From Pseudomonas fluorescens (lineage in GTDB: Bacteria; Pseudomonadota; Gammaproteobacteria; Pseudomonadales; Pseudomonadaceae), in assembly GCF_902497895.1 (NCBI RefSeq), contig NZ_CABVHQ010000006.1:1-64000 (forward strand): a DNA stretch of 64,000 bases, read 5' to 3'. Made by a program: the position numbers and the translations under genes. Within the stretch, counting starts at the first letter, position 1; the number at the start of each line of letters is the position of its first letter. Shown one piece after another: positions 17,447 to 25,235 of the stretch. The notes under the pieces were generated by a model that ran no database searches, was not told where the DNA came from, and worked only from the letters and a program-made list of their open reading frames with translations.

Positions 17447-19648
17447 ATGATTATCGAGTCGCAATCCCCCAAGGAAATCTATCTGAAAGTTGGCCGAGAG
17501 GTCGAGGTCATCCTGCAGGCGTTGGAAACCAGGTCCCAGGACCAGAAACTGGCCAAGCAGCAGGACAGCGCCCGCGGCATTCTCCAGGGCGTGCAGCAAG
17601 AGTTGAACGACGCAATGGCCGATCTGCAAAGTCACGCAGAGTGGGACACGTTCACCCTGGCCTTTTATGGTGAGACCGGTGCCGGTAAATCGACACTGAT
17701 CGAGACACTGCGGATCTTGCTGGATGAAACCTCCAAGGTCGAACAACGCCAGCGTTTCCAGCAGTTGCAAGCGAGTCTGGGGTTGAGCGAGGAGGCACTG
17801 CAGCAGCTCGAAGAGAGCATCGTGGCTCTGGATGAACAATTGACAGCTGTGCAGAGCAACCTGGAGGCGGTGGCGCGGGATTTCGATCAGCAGGATGCGG
17901 CCATGGCGGCGGAGCTGGACGTATTGACTCGAACCATCGCCGACAAGAAAAACAACGCCAATCTGTTCCAGCGTCTGCTCAATGCGCTGCGCAAACTGCC
18001 GGAAGAAAAGCTGCTCGTTGAGCGTCAGGCTTGCATCGAGCCATTGACGGCACAACGGCGAGCGGCAATGGCAGTCGTAGAACAGCAGAAAGTACAACTT
18101 CAGGCGCAAAAAACGGAGCAACAAACTCGCCAGCACGCTGCATTGGAAGGGCTGGCCGAACTGAACCGTGATGCCGATGGCTCCATCATCGGTGATGGTC
18201 GCCCGGACTTCACTCGCCAGACTCACCGTTATGACTTTTGCGCCGAAGGTCAACGTTTCGCGTTGCTGGATGTGCCCGGAATCGAAGGCGATGAGAAGCA
18301 GGTTAAAGATGAGATCGACAGCGCGGTCAAAAAGGCTCACGCGGTGTTCTATGTGACCAGCAAGCCCACGGCTCCGCAAAAAGGCGACGAGGCGCGTCAA
18401 GGGACACTGGAAAAGATCAAGGCCCACCTGGGGGCCCAGACGGAAGTCTGGTCACTGTTCAACAAACGCGTCACCAACCCAATGCTCCTGGAAAAGCCGC
18501 AACTTGTCAGCGAGGACGAACAGGCCAGCCTTCAGGACCTGGACATCAAGATGCGCGAGCAATTGGGGGAGCATTATCAGCACGCGATATCACTGAGTGC
18601 CTGGCCTGCGTTCCTGGCGGTGGCCGATTGCCTGGTACCAAGATCGTCAGCGGCCAACAATCAGGCCAAGTTCCTGAGCAAACTGCCGGCCGGGCAGATG
18701 CTTGATAAATCAGGTCTGACGTCGTTCTGCGAGCACTTGAGTGGCAATCTGGTCAAGGATCATCGGGCGAAGATCAAGCGCTCCAACCTGCATAAGGTCA
18801 GGCGTGAGGTCAGCAAGATCATCCACCAGCTATCAACGCTACGCCGCCTCGAGTTCCGACCGCTGGAAGAGGAACTGCGTCTGGAAACCAACAGCTCCCA
18901 AGCGCAACTTGGCATTGCACTGCAGGCCTTGGAAACGCGTTTGACCGCCAAGGGCGAAGAGGCCATCCGCAAGTTCAAGACGGCGGTCAGGAAAGAAGTC
19001 TACGCACGCATCGAGAATGATATTGGCAATGACGACTTCCGCAGCGCTTTGGAGCGCAGTATCACTGGGCAGCAAGAGGTGCTTGAGCGCGAATTGCCCT
19101 CAATCATGCAGGCTGAAGTCAACAGCTTCGCCAAGCAGATTGCCGCTGTGGTGGCTCGGTTCGAAGCGCATGCAAAGGATTTGCTCTCCACGTACAGCAA
19201 GCTGCGTATCGGCGGCCTGAGTGTGCCTTTCAAGGTCGATATCAAGATCGACAACGGCATCCATCTGACTAGCCTGCTTGGCACCTTGGCTGGTGGTGCA
19301 CTGATGTTCTGGAACCCTGCAGGCTGGGCGATCATGGCGCTGGGTGGCATCACGCTGTTGGTGAGTCTTGGGAAGGCCCTCTACGGCGCTTTCAACACCA
19401 AGTACAAGCAAGGGCAACAGCGCAAGTCGGTCGATGAAAACCTCGAAAAAATCGCCGAGCAGTTGCAAGAGGCATTTCACAATAGCTTGGCCAGTGCTTT
19501 GCCAGAACTGAAGAAAAAAGTTGCTGAAGTCCAGGCTGACTTGAACGAGCCGGTGGCGCAAATCGCGGCCATCAATCAGATCCTGGGAAGCTCCCTTTCT
19601 CAGCTGACTCAGCTTTCCAATGAAATTCAGGCAGAAGGTAATCGTTGA
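17447..19648 (+). CDS. Dynamin-like GTPase with coiled-coil insertion and membrane hairpin (LeoBC-like)
   Basis: 733 aa from ATG 17447 (an upstream TTG at 17426 is the only longer option). G1 P-loop GETGAGKST at 75-83; G3 DVPG at 275-278; possible G4 FNKR near 345. Between G1 and G3 lies an unusual insertion of about 140 residues rich in Glu, Gln and Leu that reads as an antiparallel coiled coil. A further helical stalk follows, and around 605-650 a hydrophobic hairpin (LLGTLAGGALMFWNPAGWAI) as in membrane-binding bacterial dynamins. Overlaps the next GTPase gene by one base (TGATG), so the pair is coupled, as bacterial dynamins often are. Likely function is GTP-driven membrane remodelling; a role in anti-phage immunity is inferred from context. 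Confidence 0.8.
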   Translation: MIIESQSPKEIYLKVGREVEVILQALETRSQDQKLAKQQDSARGILQGVQQELNDAMADLQSHAEWDTFTLAFYGETGAGKSTLIETLRILLDETSKVEQRQRFQQLQASLGLSEEALQQLEESIVALDEQLTAVQSNLEAVARDFDQQDAAMAAELDVLTRTIADKKNNANLFQRLLNALRKLPEEKLLVERQACIEPLTAQRRAAMAVVEQQKVQLQAQKTEQQTRQHAALEGLAELNRDADGSIIGDGRPDFTRQTHRYDFCAEGQRFALLDVPGIEGDEKQVKDEIDSAVKKAHAVFYVTSKPTAPQKGDEARQGTLEKIKAHLGAQTEVWSLFNKRVTNPMLLEKPQLVSEDEQASLQDLDIKMREQLGEHYQHAISLSAWPAFLAVADCLVPRSSAANNQAKFLSKLPAGQMLDKSGLTSFCEHLSGNLVKDHRAKIKRSNLHKVRREVSKIIHQLSTLRRLEFRPLEEELRLETNSSQAQLGIALQALETRLTAKGEEAIRKFKTAVRKEVYARIENDIGNDDFRSALERSITGQQEVLERELPSIMQAEVNSFAKQIAAVVARFEAHAKDLLSTYSKLRIGGLSVPFKVDIKIDNGIHLTSLLGTLAGGALMFWNPAGWAIMALGGITLLVSLGKALYGAFNTKYKQGQQRKSVDENLEKIAEQLQEAFHNSLASALPELKKKVAEVQADLNEPVAQIAAINQILGSSLSQLTQLSNEIQAEGNR

Positions 19649-21351
19649 TGGAAACAACACTTGATGTATTTCAGTCTCAGCAGACCAGCGCGCTGGATAT
19701 TCTCGATCGGCTGGAGACTTTTCTTCGCCAGGGAGAACACCTGGGTGTAACGATTGATCCAACGCTGCTGGCCAAGCTCGCCACATCCCGTAATCAAGTC
19801 GCGGGGGATAAACTGAAAATCGCCTTGGTGGGCGGATTTTCCGAAGGCAAGACTTCCATAGCGGCGGCCTGGATGGAGCGGCTGGATAAATCCAGCATGA
19901 ACATCAGCCAGCAGGAGTCTTCCAACGAAGTAAAAGTGTATGAGGTGGGTGACGATTTTGTGTTGATCGACACCCCCGGGCTTTTTGGCTTCAAAGAGCA
20001 GTACAACGCCGATACCCAGACTATCGAAAAGTATAAGGACATCACTCGCAAGTACGTCAGCGAGGCACATCTGATCCTGTATGTGATGAACTCCACCAAC
20101 CCGATCAAGGAAAGCCACGCGGACGAGCTAAACTGGTTGTTCCGTACGCTCGACTTGCTGCCGCGTACGGTATTCGTCCTCAGCCGTTTCGACGAAGTTG
20201 CCGACGTTGAGGATGAGCAGGATTACCAGGAAAACCTGAAGATCAAGCGTGACAATGTCAAAAGCCGTCTACGCGACTCCATCGACGCCACCGAAGCGCA
20301 ATTGGCTGCGCTGTCGATCGTGGCGGTAGCCGCCAACCCCTTCGATATGGGCACCGAATATTGGCTGGCAAATCTGGACAAGTTCAAGACACTGTCCCAC
20401 ATCGCCAACCTGCAAGGCGCTACCGTAGAAAAAATCAGAACCAGCGGTGGTGCGGTGGCCATCGTCGACCAGGCGCGTAACAGCGTTATCCTCGACGTGC
20501 TGCACAAGGAAGTACCGGTGGCCGTGGAGAACGACGAAAAGATCGGTGATGAGGTCAGTCGCCTGGAGCGCATGGGCAAGACCCTGCAAGAGCAGTTACA
20601 AGCTGCCAATAGCCGCATCAGTGACGTACGCATCAGCCTGCGCAGCTTTGTCCTCGACTACTTCACGGATCTCATCCTTCAGGCCAAGGGCCTCACGCTC
20701 GAAACGTGCGGTGAATTCTTCGAGCGTGAAATCGGCAATGAAGGCTTCGTTATGGCGACAACGCTGCAGAACGAGTTCGACCGACAGCTCAACGGTGTGA
20801 GCCAAGAGATCAGCAGTATGCGCTTGAGTTTTGCCTCGGAAATCGAGCACTTCAACAGCTCGGTGACCAAACTTGGCAAACAGGGTGTCAACTACGTCGT
20901 CAAGAGCAACCTGATCAACAATACCTCGGTTCTTGCAACACGTGACGGCATCGTCGCCGTCGCCAAAACCTTGGGAATGGACTTGGGCAAGATGCTCAAA
21001 TTCAAGCCTTGGGGCGCGGTCAATCTGGCCAAAAATATCAATGGCGCTTTAGCGGTCTTAGGTTTCGCCCTGGAGGCCTGGGACACCTATCAACAAGTTC
21101 AGCGCGAAGAAGCCTTCCGCAAGTCCCAGCAGCAAATGGTGGAGAACTTCGACAAACAACGTAAAGAGATGATTGAGCTTCTCGACAGTGAGCATTTCAT
21201 CCTGCGCTTCTTCCCTGCGTATCAGGAATTGCTTGGCACAGTGCAAGAGATGCAGGACAACATCGCTCAACGCCAAGAGCAACGCCAGCGCTTTCATGCC
21301 TGGCGCAAGACCGGTGAAACCATCGAAGCAGAGTTCGTTCGTCTGGAGTAA
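19648..21351 (+). CDS. Dynamin-like GTPase (LeoA-like)
   Basis: 567 aa, close to the length of LeoA of enterotoxigenic E. coli (about 570). P-loop GGFSEGKT at 62-69, G3 DTPG at 108-111 within LIDTPGLFGF, and SRFD in place of the usual NKxD around 175. Long helical region 230-400, then a mildly hydrophobic segment around 440-470 (INGALAVLGFALEAWDTY). Start is the ATG of TGATG overlapping the stop of the first dynamin gene. LeoA/LeoBC-type pairs have been described as the immune system Eleos; assignment here is by arrangement, length and motifs, not by search. Confidence 0.8.
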   Translation: METTLDVFQSQQTSALDILDRLETFLRQGEHLGVTIDPTLLAKLATSRNQVAGDKLKIALVGGFSEGKTSIAAAWMERLDKSSMNISQQESSNEVKVYEVGDDFVLIDTPGLFGFKEQYNADTQTIEKYKDITRKYVSEAHLILYVMNSTNPIKESHADELNWLFRTLDLLPRTVFVLSRFDEVADVEDEQDYQENLKIKRDNVKSRLRDSIDATEAQLAALSIVAVAANPFDMGTEYWLANLDKFKTLSHIANLQGATVEKIRTSGGAVAIVDQARNSVILDVLHKEVPVAVENDEKIGDEVSRLERMGKTLQEQLQAANSRISDVRISLRSFVLDYFTDLILQAKGLTLETCGEFFEREIGNEGFVMATTLQNEFDRQLNGVSQEISSMRLSFASEIEHFNSSVTKLGKQGVNYVVKSNLINNTSVLATRDGIVAVAKTLGMDLGKMLKFKPWGAVNLAKNINGALAVLGFALEAWDTYQQVQREEAFRKSQQQMVENFDKQRKEMIELLDSEHFILRFFPAYQELLGTVQEMQDNIAQRQEQRQRFHAWRKTGETIEAEFVRLE

Positions 21352-21463
21352 TGGCTTGCACTCTCCGGGCCGTTCTCGGCTCGTGACGCATTGCGTCACG
21401 AGTTCGAGTGGCTCTCTTAAGCTGTCCATTTTTTTGACATATATCCAATCAGGGAAGGATGCC

Positions 21464-21769
21464 ATGTCTTACACACCCGCACTACTCACGCTGCTTGAGA
21501 AAACTCTGGCCCCGACAGGCTATTGCGTTGGAGACATGCTTGATCACGGTATGGGCGACTGGCACGCCTCAGTGCTTCTCGATAACACGGACCATCTGTC
21601 GTCGCTCGAGCCGCTAGCGTTAAATGATAGGGATTTTGCAGGGCACACTCCACTGGACATCGCCTATCGGTTGAACCGAACTTTCCTGATCGAGCGACTG
21701 GAGGTGATCGGTGCGGTGGGGGACAAGTCAATCCTCGAATCGAGAGGCGTTGGCATTCATAGAAAATGA
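21464..21769 (+). CDS. Ankyrin-repeat ORF A, 101 aa
   Basis: ATG 21464 has AGGGAAGGA 5 nt upstream. After a 45-residue N-terminus comes an ankyrin-like unit (LNDRDFAGHTPLDIAYRL and FLIERLEVIGA). The frame then ends at 21769, 59 bp inside the next ankyrin ORF. It may be the 5' half of a single ankyrin gene broken by a frameshift near 21750, since the protein continues naturally into the next frame (..ESREALAFIENEK). It lies 112 bp after the second dynamin gene, same strand. Confidence 0.6.
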   Translation: MSYTPALLTLLEKTLAPTGYCVGDMLDHGMGDWHASVLLDNTDHLSSLEPLALNDRDFAGHTPLDIAYRLNRTFLIERLEVIGAVGDKSILESRGVGIHRK

Positions 21770-22133
21770 AAAGTACGTCCATCTGCCCGGTAAGCAGGGG
21801 AAGCTAAAGACGCTGGAAAAGCGATACCGGGAAGGCGGAAGTCTCAACGACCGTGATGTGGGAGGGAACACACCTATCCACTGGTTGGCCGCAAACGGCC
21901 ACTTCAAGGCAGCTAAGCACTTCTCTGAAAAACACTTCATGTTCAACGTTGATATTGATGCGAAGAACAACGAAGGGAACACTCCGCGCAACCTTGCCAT
22001 CCTCGCGGATCACCAAGACATAGCGCAGCAGCTTTTGATCTGGGAGATCGACAATTACATAACCGCGGTGCGAATCAGGCACAAAATGAGCGCCGGATTG
22101 AAGGAAATGTTACCCAGACGCAAAGATCGTTAA
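21711..22133 (+). CDS. Ankyrin-repeat ORF B, 140 aa
   Basis: Two ankyrin units are clear: DRDVGGNTPIHWLAANGHF and DAKNNEGNTPRNLAILADHQ. It can start at GTG 21711, which has a near-perfect ribosome site, GGAGGTGATC, six bases upstream and inside ORF A. So either a true overlapping gene or, with ORF A, one frameshifted gene of about 220 aa. Ankyrin repeats bind proteins; here they may be a partner of the dynamin cassette. Confidence 0.6.
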   Translation: MRWGTSQSSNREALAFIENEKYVHLPGKQGKLKTLEKRYREGGSLNDRDVGGNTPIHWLAANGHFKAAKHFSEKHFMFNVDIDAKNNEGNTPRNLAILADHQDIAQQLLIWEIDNYITAVRIRHKMSAGLKEMLPRRKDR

Positions 22134-22203
22134 GTCGTTGTAGCGCTATTGGGAGGATAGGTTGATTACATGCGGTCAGGTAATCAACCGACTTGCCAAC
22201 TAA

Positions 22204-23076
22204 TCACTCATACAGCCACGGTCTCAATTCCCTGAGGTTAGACACCACGATTTGCTGCGCCTCAGGATTAGGGTCCAGGTTTCTGTGGTCGATCTGATAA
22301 CGCTGCAATACATACTTCACCAAGGCCTTGCGGCTGGGCACCACTAGTTGGCCGTCAACCATGCCGAAGTCGGTTTCAATGATCGCTTTCTGCGCAGGGT
22401 TCAATCGCCCATCGGGCGCGATGACGATCGGAATTTCGTTGCTCCAGTCTTCATCTAGCTCACGGGTATTTTCCGAAGCGTCGAGCAAGTCCGGCTCGCC
22501 GCGCAGGCGGCTGAGCACAAAGTCCCGGTATTGGCCGTTCTTCTCGCAGTATGCCCGCACATGCCAGCGCATGCCGGTATAGACCAGTGTGTGAGGCGCT
22601 ATGAGGCGAATTTCCACGTTCGGCGTATTGAGTGACACGTACTCGGTTTCCAGGCGCAGGCCGTCGCGGCAGGCCTTGAGCAGTGGGCGCAAAATCTCTG
22701 GGTGAATCGGCCTGTCCGGTACTTCCAGTACCTTGGTGTGGGCATAGGCCAAGGCGAGCCCGTCGATGTGTGGGGCGCGTTCGTTGTTTTGGTAAAGCAG
22801 GTGCAGGTAAGCGCTGGCGCTGTCGTCGATGAACTTTGGCTTGAAATGCTTGCTGGGGACATAGCCTTTGAGCTGCTTGTCATAGGCCAGGTTTTTCGGC
22901 GCATGCTCAGTGATGTAGGTATTGATGTCCTTGGACGCCTGCTGGCGGCTGATGCCAAAGCTCTGAATCAAATGCCCCGTGGTCAGACGGCCTTCCCACC
23001 ATGCAACAGTCTCGATCAACCTGTAGCGAAGTGCCAGGTCCCAGCGTACCTGCTCGATGGTTTGCTTGCGTTTCAC
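22204..23076 (-). CDS. WYL-domain repressor, BrxR/CapW-like
   Basis: 290 aa with the three-part plan of BrxR/CapW regulators: N-terminal winged helix (residues about 20-60, TGHLIQSFGISRQQASKDIN), WYL domain around 130-195 (LIAPHTLVYTGMRWHVRAYC, DFVLSRLRG) and a C-terminal WCX-like dimerisation part. These proteins repress defence operons and bind inverted repeats. Two near-identical inverted repeats are found here, one 53 bp upstream of its own start and one before the divergently placed 23500-24818 operon, so it most likely controls both. Confidence 0.87.
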   Translation of the reverse strand: MKRKQTIEQVRWDLALRYRLIETVAWWEGRLTTGHLIQSFGISRQQASKDINTYITEHAPKNLAYDKQLKGYVPSKHFKPKFIDDSASAYLHLLYQNNERAPHIDGLALAYAHTKVLEVPDRPIHPEILRPLLKACRDGLRLETEYVSLNTPNVEIRLIAPHTLVYTGMRWHVRAYCEKNGQYRDFVLSRLRGEPDLLDASENTRELDEDWSNEIPIVIAPDGRLNPAQKAIIETDFGMVDGQLVVPSRKALVKYVLQRYQIDHRNLDPNPEAQQIVVSNLRELRPWLYE

Positions 23077-23128
23077 TTCCCCTCCTTGTGTGCGGTTACT
23101 TGAATCACATCACTCTACAATAAAGACC

Positions 23129-23145
23129 TGTCGTTGAAGGCGACA
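23129..23145. promoter_or_regulatory. Operator 1 of the WYL repressor
   Basis: TGTCG-TTGAAGG-CGACA, perfect 5-bp arms. Shares GACCTGTCGTT and ACATATC with operator 2, and also the upstream TCTACA element. 53 bp ahead of the WYL gene start, consistent with autorepression. Confidence 0.65.
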
Positions 23146-23219
23146 TATCCTCAAATTTTCACTCGACTTTCGAGTTGGCGCCTTCCATTGCAACCTCCAT
23201 GTGTAAAGTTTAAGGACAC

Positions 23220-23306
23220 ATGTTGCTGGATGCGTTGTTCAAACCTTTGCCCGGTGCAGCGGGTGCCTGGGATGTGATTCCGCTTCGGAGGGGCTTCCCT
23301 GCCTAG
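23220..23306 (+). CDS. Possible 28-aa leader ORF
   Basis: ATG at 23220 with AAGGA just upstream; product MLLDALFKPLPGAAGAWDVI followed by PLRRGFPA and stop. It lies between the two operators. Nothing else supports translation. Confidence 0.2.
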   Translation: MLLDALFKPLPGAAGAWDVIPLRRGFPA

Positions 23307-23432
23307 CTCTGGCCCCCTCTAAAGCGACGGAAAAAAGCCATTTTTTTGCCTAAACCTGTTGGCTCCCGCTAGATGTTTCATGCACTTCAATGTGTGTGAT
23401 TTATTTACCTGTATAAGTCTACATTCTAGACC

Positions 23433-23449
23433 TGTCGTTAAATGCTACA
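23433..23449. promoter_or_regulatory. Operator 2 of the WYL repressor
   Basis: TGTCG-TTAAATG-CTACA, one mismatch between arms. Same flanks as operator 1 (GACCTGTCGTT, ACATATC). 51 bp before the start of the small membrane protein gene; TCTACATTC beside it may be the -10 region. Confidence 0.65.
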
Positions 23450-23499
23450 TATCGTGTGGATGTCTTCGAGGTGCCTCGATCTCACGGAAGGAATTGGAT

Positions 23500-23754
23500 A
23501 TGACGACGTTGGATACGGTTTCGACAGGTGCGTTGCTGGTGATGGGGATCATCCTGTTGGTGCTGTTGCTGCAGTACCTGCGGTTGCGTGAAATCTGGCA
23601 ATTGCTGTTAGGCGAACGGGATCTCACCCGCTGGGCACGCATCTGGGAAACGGAAAACCGCGAACTGCGCTCGGCCCTGCGGGCAGAAAAAGCCCAAGTC
23701 GAAGAGTTGGAGGTAAAACTGACGATGCTGCAGGCCTCGGTACCCACCGCGTGA
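23500..23754 (+). CDS. Small membrane protein with coiled coil, 84 aa
   Basis: Start at 23500 (MTTLDTVSTGALLVMG) is chosen for its GGAAGGAATT ribosome site and because the longer frame to 23359 would run through operator 2. One transmembrane helix (residues 9-27, ALLVMGIILLVLLLQYLRL), then a charged helix with heptad character (ENRELRSALRAEKAQVEELE). No known family. Its stop is 11 bp before the ATG of the ADP-ribosylglycohydrolase, so they form one operon under the WYL repressor. Confidence 0.7.
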   Translation: MTTLDTVSTGALLVMGIILLVLLLQYLRLREIWQLLLGERDLTRWARIWETENRELRSALRAEKAQVEELEVKLTMLQASVPTA

Positions 23755-23765
23755 AAGGAATAGAC

Positions 23766-24818
23766 ATGGACAGACTTGAACGGATCAAGGGTTGCCTGCT
23801 CGGTGGTGCCGTAGGTGATGCGCTTGGCGCACCGGTGGAGTTCCTTGAATGGCCGGTGATCGAAGCCAAGTACGGCTGCCAAGGCATCGTCGACTTCGCC
23901 CCCGCATTCGGCCTTACCGGCGCCATCACCGATGACACCCAGATGATGCTCTTCACCGCCGAAGGCTTGCTGCGGGCCTTCGTGCGTGGAAGCGCGGGTG
24001 GGGATTGTCATGTACCCAGCATCATTCACCATGCCCAGTTGCGCTGGCTGCTGACCCAGGATTACCCCGCACCGGTAGTGGTCAGCCAAGATGGCTGGCT
24101 GATCGAACAACAGGCCCTATGGTCCCGCCGAGCCCCGGGCACCACCTGCCTCACGGCGCTGAAGGCCAGCCAGCGGATGGGCGCTGTCGCCGAGAACAAC
24201 AGCAAGGACTGTGGCGCCTTGGTCCGCGCTGCGCCGTGTGCATTCTTCGCTAACGCCTTTGACTACGCCACCCAGTCCGGCCGCCTGACCCATGGGCACC
24301 CGACGGGCTACCTGGCCGGTGGCCTTTTCGCGGACATTCTCCAGCGCATGGTCGACTGGCAGGACAGCCTCGAACACTCCATCAGCGAAAGCTTGGCCAA
24401 ACACGGGCAAAAGCCCAGCATGGAACAACCCCGCAGTTTCATCGAGCGCGTGCTGTTCTTCTTTTACGAAGGCTACCGGCCCACGCCACAACGCATTGCT
24501 GAATTGGGTGGTGGCTGGGTCGCCGAAGAAGCGCTGGCCATCGGGCTGTGGTGCGCGTTATTTGCGGACTCATTGGAAAGCGGCATCATCACAGCCGTAA
24601 ACCACGGCGGCAACAGCGGCAGCACTGGCCTGATCACCGGCCACCTGCTTGGCGTGCAATACGGCGCCGCGACCATTCCGGCGCGCTGGTTCGCGCAGCT
24701 GGAACTGCGCGAGGTGATCGAGCAAATCGCCGAGGATATTGAACGTATTCCCCGTGAGTACTGCGGGGTGGGCGGGGAGTTTGATGAGCAGATTGAGCAG
24801 GCATATCCCGGTAATTGA
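23766..24818 (+). CDS. ADP-ribosylglycohydrolase family protein
   Basis: 350 aa; ATG 23766 with AAAGGA upstream, preferred over GTG 23751. Motifs of the ARH/DraG fold: GCLLGGAVGDALGAPVE (9-25), magnesium-binding DDTQM (56-60), HGHPTGYLAGG (176-186) and NHGGNSGSTG (279-288). In active members the last motif is usually GGDSD(S/T)TG; here Asn283 and Gly285 replace the two metal-binding Asp residues. The fold is certain, catalytic activity is not. The family removes ADP-ribose from proteins or nucleic acids. Operon with the small membrane protein under a BrxR/CapW-like regulator. Confidence 0.88.
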   Translation: MDRLERIKGCLLGGAVGDALGAPVEFLEWPVIEAKYGCQGIVDFAPAFGLTGAITDDTQMMLFTAEGLLRAFVRGSAGGDCHVPSIIHHAQLRWLLTQDYPAPVVVSQDGWLIEQQALWSRRAPGTTCLTALKASQRMGAVAENNSKDCGALVRAAPCAFFANAFDYATQSGRLTHGHPTGYLAGGLFADILQRMVDWQDSLEHSISESLAKHGQKPSMEQPRSFIERVLFFFYEGYRPTPQRIAELGGGWVAEEALAIGLWCALFADSLESGIITAVNHGGNSGSTGLITGHLLGVQYGAATIPARWFAQLELREVIEQIAEDIERIPREYCGVGGEFDEQIEQAYPGN

Positions 24819-25235
24819 GACGAGAACAGGAGAAGAGCGATGCCGATTGTTGCCGCTGGCCGAAAACTGACTCGGGTGTTCAACTGCCCCTGTTCAATTT
24901 TAAACCCATAGACCCTCGGCATTTAGTCGGTGCCGTGGGGACCTAGTTGCCATGCGGCTATCGCCGCTGATTGGCTTTTGGTCGATCTCTGCGCGCGCGA
25001 AATCACCCCGTACGGGCTATTCGGACCGATAGTAGTGCCGTAAATGCTCTCCGAGGTCAGCGGCACATTTACTATCGGCTCCCAGTTTCGCGTCTGACCT
25101 GACCAGCAATCCGGTTTCATTTACGGGGCTTGCACTTACAGTTCATGGCGTCGAGCTAAAATCTGATGATCCAGCCTTCGATGTCGCTCGGCGGGCGTCA
25201 CGAAGCTGATTCGGCTATGGCGCCAAAAACCTTCG
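24819..25235. other. Intergenic region between ADP-ribosylglycohydrolase and AIPR genes
   Basis: 417 bp, no convincing gene. Contains a degenerate copy of the dispersed palindromic repeat (24974-24992) and an imperfect inverted pair around CCGATAGTA (25029) and TACTATCGG (25070). Confidence 0.4.

Noticed and set aside
24923..25120. 65-aa frame on the minus strand
   Set aside because: Overlaps the degenerate palindromic repeat, no ribosome site, no homologue recognised.
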